From assembly GCA_002786025.1 (NCBI GenBank), contig NHNW01000009.1, forward strand, positions 812,376-876,375: 64,000 nt of DNA. Direction: 5' to 3'. The notes beneath the pieces are model-generated. The model did no database searches. It worked only from the letters and a program-made list of their open reading frames with translations, and had not been told where the DNA came from. This document shows positions 57,495-64,000 of the stretch, in pieces. The first letter of the stretch is position 1. The number at the start of each line of letters is the position of its first letter. Both the position numbers and the translations under genes were made by a program. This DNA comes from Zasmidium citrigriseum. Its lineage: Eukaryota; Ascomycota; Dothideomycetes; Mycosphaerellales; Mycosphaerellaceae.

Positions 57495-57943
57495 GGTCTT
57501 TTGCATTGATTGGCGTTCTTGCATCTTGTTGGGGGGAGAGGAAAACAAAAAGGGGATTGGGGATGCGTGAATGAAGGACGGTCAAGGAATATGCCATGAC
57601 TGTGATCTGGGAGTGTCAGTCGACGAATTTCGTTTGTTGATCAGTGGTGTTGCCATAGTCAAGTCTATGCAAATGCAAGTGCGAAGTCGAGTGAGCGAGT
57701 TGTTCTTTCCAGCCAAGTAACAGGTGAGGTGCGATCTGAGTAGGCGAGGACATGCTTGTCACAAGCAAGGGTCTGGCTTAGCGCGTTTTCTAACTAATAT
57801 TTGGTGAGTGAATTGATAGAGCTTTGATTAGGCGTCAGAGTTGGCGCTGGTTGGCTGGACGCATCCCCACATTTCGCTGGATCTTAAGAAATTATTTCGA
57901 GGTCGCATCACATGCAGTCTTTCGGTACACACCGACGCCCAAG
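57495..57943. other. Intergenic region upstream of RRP12
   Basis: 449 bp between tandem genes. The RRP12 frame is open for 40 codons before its first ATG but that part starts at a TTG/ATT and reads like leader. Nothing else recognised. Confidence 0.4.
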
Positions 57944-60900
57944 ATGTCTTCTCTGCAAGAGAGACTCGACAAGATCCGCTCGTCGCCCAAGCTGCAGAAC
58001 CAGCAGCAGACCTCCGTCGTCCTCAACGCCATCGAAGACACCCTCCGCTCGCAGAAAAGCGAGCCCACGCCAACCGCATATTTCGCCGCGCTACTCTCAC
58101 TGCTGGGCCAGTATATTACGCCAGAGAAGGGCTTGGTCAACAAAGAAGTCCTTTCGTCTGTCGTATACCTCCTGGACATCGTCACGAGCCATGTCCCGGC
58201 GCCGCTCCTCCAATCGAAGTTTCCACAGATCTTTTCGAGTCTAGTTCTTGCCTTGAACCACCCGGAAGCAGAAGCTCCGTTTCTAAGAGCTGGAATTGGT
58301 TGTTTGGAGTCTCTGTTGATCGCGCAAGGGTCGGAAGCATGGGCACTCCCTCAGTCGCAGACCAGCCCGAGAGGCGCTGTGGCTGGTTTGCTCACATTGG
58401 CAATGGATCACCGGCCGAAGGTCAGGAAGAGGGCACAGGATGCGCTGGCAAACGTCTTGAAGAATCCGCCTCCGTCGCCTTCGCTGGATCACCCGGCTTC
58501 GGATATCTGTGCCCAAACAGCCCTGCAGAACCTCCAATCTGCGGCAGAAGAAGCGAGCTCGAAGAAGAGGAAGCACAAGCACCGAGATGACGGACAAAAC
58601 GACCCCAGTCTGATGCATGCTCTACAATTGGTCAAGACGGTGGCATCTGCGCAGAACGGCTGGCCGAGCAAGAAGATCGATGCTCTGTGCGAGATCTTGC
58701 TGAACATCTCGAGGGGCAGCAACGAGTTCCTGACCATGGCTGCGTTTGAGATCTTTGAGATCATCTTCGCCGGTTTGGCTGACGAGGTTTCATCCTCAAA
58801 GTTGCCAAGACTCCTCGAGGTCATTACCGAGCTGCAGCCATCACAAAACGATTCGCAGCTGCTGCCACCCTGGATCGCAGTCTTGAGCAGAGGCTACGAA
58901 GTCTCCGCACAGATCGAGCCAGAGGAGACGTTCGAGAAACTGCCCGACCTCTTCGCTAAGATCTCGTCTTTCCTTGCATCTTCCTCGCACAACATTCGTG
59001 TCTCTGCCTCTGAATGTTTGATCTCACTGCTGCATACATGCGTGCCAGATTCGGTAGTCCTCGAGCCCTCGATCATGGACGAGAAGGTGCTGGAGCGAGT
59101 TGGCAAGACTTTGAAAGATCTGCTGAGTGTTAAGTATCAGACGGCCTGGATGGAAGTCTTCAACGTCCTGTCAGCTGCTTTCGAGGTGTTCAGATGGCGA
59201 TCGCATCCTCTTCTTGATCACATTGTCAAGACTGTTGGGGATCTCCGCGGCGATGATTCGTTCGCAGGCAAGAAGGAGGCCGACGCAGTACTGGCCGCTG
59301 CCATCAAGTACGTGGGAGCAGACAACGTTCTGTCGATACTGCCACTCAATCTAGGAAAGAATGCCTCTGGACCCGGACGTGCATGGCTCCTTCCTGTGAT
59401 GCGTGACTCCGTCAGCAACACCAGACTGGCTCACTTCCGTTCAGAGTTGGTACCGCTTAGCGAGGAGATGTTCCAGCGCGTTCTGAACCACGGTGGCAAG
59501 GAGAAGACGATGGACATCAAGATCTTTGAGACCGTCGTCGGCCAAATCTGGTCTTGCCTGCCGGGATACTGCCAGTTGCCAGTTGACCTGAGAGACGCTT
59601 TCGACCAATCTTTCGCTGAGATGCTCAGCAATCTCCTGTACCAACAGCCACAGATGAGGACTGACATCTGCAAAGCCCTGCAGAATCTCGTGGAGACGAA
59701 CAAAGTCATTGCAGAACTTGAAGGAGATGAGAACTTGATCGAACAAGGCCGAGTGACGAAAGACCAAGCTGAGAAGAACATTCAGCATCTTGCTTCATTC
59801 GCGGGCAATCTTTTGGCGGTTCTGTTCAACGTCTACAGTCAAACGCTACCACAGAATCGCGGCAACCTGCTCCAGTGCATCAACGCCTACCTCAGTGTCA
59901 CTCCAGAACAAGAGCTTTTGGAGACTTTCCAGCGAGTGGCGTCCATGTTGGAGAGTTCTCTGGCCGAGGAAGGATCTCAAACGCAAGCTGACAAGCAACG
60001 CGAGCAAGGCTCGAGCAAGGACTCGAAGGATAAAATGCCACCCACATCGCATACACTCATGGACCTGGTCATCACTATCTCGACGTACTTGCCAAGAGAG
60101 AGCTTCGCTGGGCTGTTTAACATGGCCGCGAACATTGTCAATAAGCAGGATGATCCACAGCTGCAGAAGAAGGCCTACAAGCTCATTCCACGACTATCAG
60201 AATCAGACGCTGGCCGACAAGCTCTGGAGGAGCGAAATGCGGACCTCCAGCAACTTCTTCTGGCAGCCGCAGATAAGGCCTCAGGACCTGCGAAGAGAGA
60301 CAGACTTGCATCTATTGCTGAGATCATTCCTGGACTGCCAAAGTCTGACCTTCACTTCATTCCTTCGATCATTTCGGAAGTTGTGATCGGTGTCAAGGAG
60401 GTGAACGAAAAGGCAAGGACAGCGGCTTTCGACCTTCTCGTTCTGATGGGCGAGAAGATGATGGAGGGTGGAACAGTGGTCAACGCCAAGGTGCCGCACA
60501 TGGATGACAATGCTGCTTCTGTCCCCGCAAATTTGGAAGAGTACTTCACGATGGTGTCTGCTGGTCTTGCTGGCTCTACTCCGCACATGATATCAGCCTC
60601 CATCACGGCTTTGACGAGACTGCTCTACGAGTTCCACCTCAAGCTGAACGAATCGACTGTCACCGATTTGGTGCAGACCATGGACCTGTTCCTGACCTCC
60701 AAGAACCGCGAGATTGTACGATCCGTTCTCGGATTCGTCAAGGTCTGCATCATCTCATTGCCGAGCAAAATCGTGCTGCCCCGACTTGAGACCCTGGTTC
60801 CAAACTTGATCGTCTGGAGTCACGAACACAAGCAACACTTCAAGGCCAAGGTCAAGCACATCTTTGAGCGCATGATCCGAAGATTTGGTGTGGAGGTCGT

Positions 60901-61720
60901 TGAGCGTCACACACCTGAGGAGGACAAGAAGCTCATCACAAACATTCGGAAGACCCGCGAGAGGCGAAAGAAGAAGCGGGATGCTGGTGACGAGGAAGAC
61001 GATGCCCCAACTGAGAAGAAGCGAGGTAAATTCGAAAGCGAGTACGACGAAGCTGTCTACGGCTCTGCATCAGAGGACTCCGGCTCAGACATTTCGGATG
61101 ACGAAGTACTTGGCCGTGCAGTTGCGAGGGGCCAGAAATCGAAACAAGGTGGCAACCAGTACATTGTTGAAGACGTGGATGAGCCACTTGATTTGCTCGA
61201 CCGCAAAGCACTGGCACACGTTTCGTCGACCAAGCCCACGAAGAATCGTGCGGTTGGTGAAGGCAAGAAGAACAAAGCCAAGACCGACCTGGACGGCAAG
61301 CTGGTGTTCAATGAGGACTCGGATCTAGAAGTCCTTGATTTCGACGACGACGGCATGGTAAATGGTGAAGAGCCCGGCGACGGAACGCTGGAAGGTGGCA
61401 TCAACGCATACGTCAATGCCATCAAGGGCAAGAACGCTCCTCAGCGAGGCCAGCGTGGCAAGCTGAAGTTCAAGAATATTCGCGGTGATGACGGTGACGA
61501 AATGGATATTGACGATGACGATGCCGTCGCGGCGAAGAAGAAGCTGGATGCCAGCAAGAGTCCTCGTGGGGGTGGCAGACAGAAGCCACAGAGGAGAGGA
61601 CTCGCTGGAGAGAAGGCCAACGGCGGACCTTCTCCTGGTGGTGGAAAGATCCACAAGGCACGAGGTGGAGCGTTCAAGCATGGGCTTCAGAATCGTCGAG
61701 GGCGAGGCATGAAGAGGTAG
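57944..61720 (+). CDS. RRP12: Ribosomal RNA-processing protein Rrp12
   Basis: HEAT-repeat karyopherin-like factor needed for 18S and 25S rRNA maturation and nuclear export of pre-ribosomes. A single-exon 1258-residue protein starting MSSLQERLDKIRSSPKLQNQ. The N-terminal two thirds are an alpha-solenoid; the NUC173 region is in the first half (VRKRAQDALANVLKNPP and the following helices through FRSELVPLSEEMFQRVLNHG). Characteristic late helices include FVKVCIISLPSKIVLPRLETL and HFKAKVKHIFERMIRRFG. The C-terminal 220 residues are basic and acidic by turns (RRKKKRDAGDEEDD, SDISDDEVLGRAV, GNQYIVEDVDEPLDLLD) ending in Arg/Gly-rich RGRGMKR, typical of nucleolar proteins. The stop is 49 bp from the stop of the convergent UXS gene. 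Confidence 0.94.
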   Translation: MSSLQERLDKIRSSPKLQNQQQTSVVLNAIEDTLRSQKSEPTPTAYFAALLSLLGQYITPEKGLVNKEVLSSVVYLLDIVTSHVPAPLLQSKFPQIFSSLVLALNHPEAEAPFLRAGIGCLESLLIAQGSEAWALPQSQTSPRGAVAGLLTLAMDHRPKVRKRAQDALANVLKNPPPSPSLDHPASDICAQTALQNLQSAAEEASSKKRKHKHRDDGQNDPSLMHALQLVKTVASAQNGWPSKKIDALCEILLNISRGSNEFLTMAAFEIFEIIFAGLADEVSSSKLPRLLEVITELQPSQNDSQLLPPWIAVLSRGYEVSAQIEPEETFEKLPDLFAKISSFLASSSHNIRVSASECLISLLHTCVPDSVVLEPSIMDEKVLERVGKTLKDLLSVKYQTAWMEVFNVLSAAFEVFRWRSHPLLDHIVKTVGDLRGDDSFAGKKEADAVLAAAIKYVGADNVLSILPLNLGKNASGPGRAWLLPVMRDSVSNTRLAHFRSELVPLSEEMFQRVLNHGGKEKTMDIKIFETVVGQIWSCLPGYCQLPVDLRDAFDQSFAEMLSNLLYQQPQMRTDICKALQNLVETNKVIAELEGDENLIEQGRVTKDQAEKNIQHLASFAGNLLAVLFNVYSQTLPQNRGNLLQCINAYLSVTPEQELLETFQRVASMLESSLAEEGSQTQADKQREQGSSKDSKDKMPPTSHTLMDLVITISTYLPRESFAGLFNMAANIVNKQDDPQLQKKAYKLIPRLSESDAGRQALEERNADLQQLLLAAADKASGPAKRDRLASIAEIIPGLPKSDLHFIPSIISEVVIGVKEVNEKARTAAFDLLVLMGEKMMEGGTVVNAKVPHMDDNAASVPANLEEYFTMVSAGLAGSTPHMISASITALTRLLYEFHLKLNESTVTDLVQTMDLFLTSKNREIVRSVLGFVKVCIISLPSKIVLPRLETLVPNLIVWSHEHKQHFKAKVKHIFERMIRRFGVEVVERHTPEEDKKLITNIRKTRERRKKKRDAGDEEDDAPTEKKRGKFESEYDEAVYGSASEDSGSDISDDEVLGRAVARGQKSKQGGNQYIVEDVDEPLDLLDRKALAHVSSTKPTKNRAVGEGKKNKAKTDLDGKLVFNEDSDLEVLDFDDDGMVNGEEPGDGTLEGGINAYVNAIKGKNAPQRGQRGKLKFKNIRGDDGDEMDIDDDDAVAAKKKLDASKSPRGGGRQKPQRRGLAGEKANGGPSPGGGKIHKARGGAFKHGLQNRRGRGMKR

Positions 61721-61769
61721 ATTCGTTTTGAGCAGGCTTTCTGAGATACCAATTTGCTATGTTTGGAGC

Positions 61770-62938
61770 TCACGACTCGGATTCAGCGGCTTCCTTTTCG
61801 TGTTCTTCGAGGAACCATTCTATCGTCCGATCTATACCTTCCATCAAAGACACTCGCGGTTCCCAGCCGAGCACTTTCCTCGCAAGACTGCAGTCTGGCT
61901 TCCTCCGCCAGGGGTCGTCCTGCACAGCACCCGCGTACACGATCTTCGACCTTCGACCCTGACATCGCTTCACCACCCTCTCCACAACAAGCCTCGCCAA
62001 ATCCCCAATCGTCGTCTCTACCTCACTCCCAAGGTTCACAGGTCCCTCCCTCCACCCACTCCGCATCAACCCCCTCAACCCCTCAACACAATCCTCCACA
62101 TACTGAAAACACCTCGTCGCACTTCCATCCCCCTTGACTACAATATCCTGTCCTTTCACCGCCGCGCCCACGAAACTACACACCACCCTCCCGTCACTAC
62201 TCGGCATCCCGGGGCCGTACACATTGAATATCCTCGCGATGCGCACATCGACTCCATACTGCTCTCGATAGGCGTATGCGAGTGCTTCAGCCACCCTTTT
62301 CCCTTCGTCGTAGCAGGAGCGCGGGCCGAAGGGGTTTACGTTGCCGTTATAGGATTCTGGTTGAGGACAGACGAGGGGGTTGCCGTAGATTTCGGAGGTC
62401 GATGCGAGGAGGATCCGGCTTTTCCAGTTCTGGGCGGCGGCGAGGGCGTTGAGGGTTCCGGTGTAGCAGGTTGAGAGGATTGAGAGGGGTTGGAGGGGGA
62501 ATTGTTTTGGGGAGGCGGGGCAGGCGAGGTGGTCTGTCGTTGACGGGCGTGTCAGTTTTTGTTGAAGAAGGGGCTTTGATTGGGGCGTGCGTACAGATGT
62601 AGGAGGCTTGGATGTGGTCTGGGAAGGGATCTGTTACGTCTCCACTGTTGGCTCGTCAGCTTGGAAGTTCGATCATCGACACGACGGGGATTTTCAAGAA
62701 CGTACTGGACGATCTCAAGGTTTGGATGGTGTTTGAGGTCTGCTAGGCGACTGCAGTCTTTGTCGAGCACGATCACATGGCAGCCGCTTCTTAACAGCGA
62801 TTTCACCAGGCGGCAACCAAGGAACCCTGCTCCCTACACTGTAAGTCAGCCAGCTCACACGCAACACTGGGCATACTCGCAACTTCTGCTTACACCTGTG
62901 ACAAGCACTCGATCGTTGTTTTGAGGACCGGCCGTCAT
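61770..62938 (-). CDS. UXS1: UDP-glucuronic acid decarboxylase (UDP-xylose synthase)
   Basis: Extended short-chain dehydrogenase that oxidises and decarboxylates UDP-glucuronate to UDP-xylose through a 4-keto intermediate. Four exons (62938-62894, 62833-62706, 62644-62595, 62533-61770; introns 60, 61, 61 bp) give 328 residues. The NAD-binding VTGGAGFLG spans the first splice join. LLASTSEIYGNPLVCPQPES, GNVNPFGPRSCYDEGKR with catalytic Tyr149 and Lys153, and RIARIFNVYGPGMP are the UXS signature. There is no N-terminal membrane anchor, so it is a soluble, probably cytosolic form. Relatives that keep the 4-keto sugar are known, and dTDP-glucose dehydratase-like specificity cannot be wholly excluded, but the GPRSCYDEGKR string is the UXS type. 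Faces a GNAT gene across 426 bp. Confidence 0.92.
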
Positions 62939-63364
62939 TGTTCAGTCTGCCGTAGCAACACTCGCAGACTGGGGCTGGAAGAGACTCGACCACATCTATA
63001 TTCGCACTTTTTCAATCATGGACACCCTTACAACATTCAACGCTAGAGAAGCGGTCTCGTGCGTGAAAGAATCTCGTATGCACACCTTGAGCCATTGACG
63101 CAAGTTGGTGGTACTAATATATTCCAGCTCCAGCACTAGGACTCTTTGGTGCAATGCAGGGCTGCGGAAGCAGGAAACGCAGAGGATCGGGTCACACGAG
63201 ACGTACCCAGCTCCGCATCTCTGCTACTACACCATCGGGAACATCGATCTTGTCGTTTCTCAACTTAAACGAATTTGAGTTGGAGGACGTTCGTCCACAT
63301 CAACTCAACACCTCGACTAGCTTCCATCAACGAGCAGTTCTGCTCAGTACTAGACGAATCTGCC
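62939..63364. promoter_or_regulatory. Divergent promoter shared by UXS1 and the GNAT gene
   Basis: 426 bp between two start codons read away from each other. The plus-strand frame 63154-63387 overlaps it but is not supported as coding. Joint expression of the two enzymes is plausible from the arrangement alone. Confidence 0.45.
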
Positions 63365-64000
63365 ATGGAGAATTTGGCGCTGAATGACTCTACTTTTGAC
63401 ACTCGTGTGACGGGAAAGCGAATCGCAACCGTGACGCTCAAGACGCAATACAATCCAGAGTCTCAGAGCGAAGAAGATTTCGACCTGTTGACTGCAAAGG
63501 TTTCCTCCAACGCCTTCGACCAAATGGAACTACTTGATCGCTGCGGCTTTCGTTACGTGGAGGGAGAGATCGACCTGGAAATCAACCTGAAAAGCACACC
63601 GGTCTCAGCCACAACAACAGAGATTCGACAAGCGGTCGATTCAGACATGGCCTCAGTCAAGCTACTCGCGGCGGAGACCATGCGAGGTATAACACGATTT
63701 CGGGCCCCATGGTTCACCACGAAGGAATCTGACAGGATGTACGAAACCTGGGTTGAGAACGCAATCAAAGGCGAATATGACCACATCTGCATGATCTCAG
63801 TTGACGATGGAGATCGGCCTACTGGATTCATCACCATAAGATGGATGGACGAGTCTGCAGCTCGCATTGGCCTCTTTGGGGTGGCAGGGCAATGGCGAAG
63901 GCAAGGCACGGGATCGAGACTGTTCGAACAGGCAGGACAACTTTGTGTGAGTAAGGGTCGAAAGAAGCTCTTCGTGGCGACACAGATTAGCAACTTGACT
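63365..64000 (+). CDS. WecD/RffC-like GNAT acetyltransferase (cut by right edge)
   Basis: Open from ATG 63365 (gccATGgag, ideal context) to the window edge, 212 codons, no intron. The N-terminal part (LALNDSTFDTRVTGKRIATV and FDQMELLDRCGFRYVEGEID) resembles the N-terminal half of dTDP-fucosamine acetyltransferase-like GNATs, which is normally used for nucleotide-sugar binding. The second half is the GNAT fold: EIRQAVDSDMASVKLLA, RFRAPWFTTKESDRMYETWV, CMISVDDGDRPTGFITIRWM and the acetyl-CoA loop RRQGTGSRLFEQA. In bacteria such enzymes acetylate the 4-amino group of a 6-deoxy nucleotide sugar. The acceptor here is inferred from this likeness and from the UXS neighbour. The C-terminus is missing. 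Confidence 0.78.
   Translation, partial: MENLALNDSTFDTRVTGKRIATVTLKTQYNPESQSEEDFDLLTAKVSSNAFDQMELLDRCGFRYVEGEIDLEINLKSTPVSATTTEIRQAVDSDMASVKLLAAETMRGITRFRAPWFTTKESDRMYETWVENAIKGEYDHICMISVDDGDRPTGFITIRWMDESAARIGLFGVAGQWRRQGTGSRLFEQAGQLCVSKGRKKLFVATQISNLT

Noticed and set aside
57824..57943. 40-codon N-terminal extension of Rrp12
   Set aside because: Begins at a non-ATG codon; the ATG at 57944 gives the conserved MSSLQERLDKI start.
63154..63387. ORF in the UXS1/GNAT promoter region
   Set aside because: Frame differs from the GNAT gene, which has an ideal ATG at 63365 and a family-like N-terminus there; no splice link needed.

Overview
The window reads as nuclear chromosomal DNA of a filamentous ascomycete (Pezizomycotina). 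Genes lie on both strands as single transcription units. Most introns are 43-81 bp with GT..AG borders, although one gene carries introns of 136 and 210 bp. Proteins are typical fungal orthologues: CSC1/PHM7 channel, Dsc3, Tom1-type HECT ligase, Ymr1 myotubularin, Rrp12, fungal rhodopsin-like receptor, ascomycete laccase. The gene set and the style of the orphan proteins suggest Dothideomycetes, possibly Mycosphaerellales, but that placement is inference.

Layout. 1-9.6 kb: a P450 cut by the left edge, SDH assembly factor 4, a hotdog thioesterase, a coiled-coil protein of unknown role, a flavin amine-oxidase-like protein, the SNARE Vti1, an F-box-like protein and an alpha/beta hydrolase. 10-19.4 kb: the CSC1-like channel, an RCC1-like propeller protein, Dsc3, a Dabb-domain protein, the Fe-S protein Isa1 and the AAA+ ATPase Rvb1. 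19.4-29 kb is the looser, more accessory part: an orphan membrane protein bracketed by a degenerate dispersed repeat, a type-B carboxylesterase, an unusually extended laccase and a seven-helix rhodopsin-like receptor, separated by gaps of about 0.7-1.5 kb. 30-36.2 kb: a basic low-complexity protein, bifunctional 6-phosphofructo-2-kinase/fructose-2,6-bisphosphatase, a GNAT enzyme and a probable nuclear protein. 37.3-49.3 kb is one gene, a 3975-residue Tom1/HUWE1-type HECT ubiquitin ligase. 50-61.7 kb: Ymr1, Nfu1, an orphan basic protein and the ribosome-biogenesis factor Rrp12. 61.8-64 kb: a UDP-glucuronate decarboxylase facing, head to head, a WecD/RffC-like acetyltransferase that runs off the right edge.

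Most of the content is housekeeping: mitochondrial Fe-S and respiratory assembly (SDHAF4, Isa1, Nfu1), membrane traffic and lipids (Vti1, Ymr1, CSC1), ubiquitin (Dsc3, Tom1), chromatin and ribosomes (Rvb1, Rrp12) and glycolytic control. Divergent pairs sharing a promoter are frequent, and several convergent pairs have stop codons only 13-14 bp apart. The most interesting context is the right edge, where nucleotide-sugar decarboxylation and a putative amino-sugar N-acyltransferase share a 426-bp promoter. No rRNA, tRNA, CRISPR array or intact transposon was seen.
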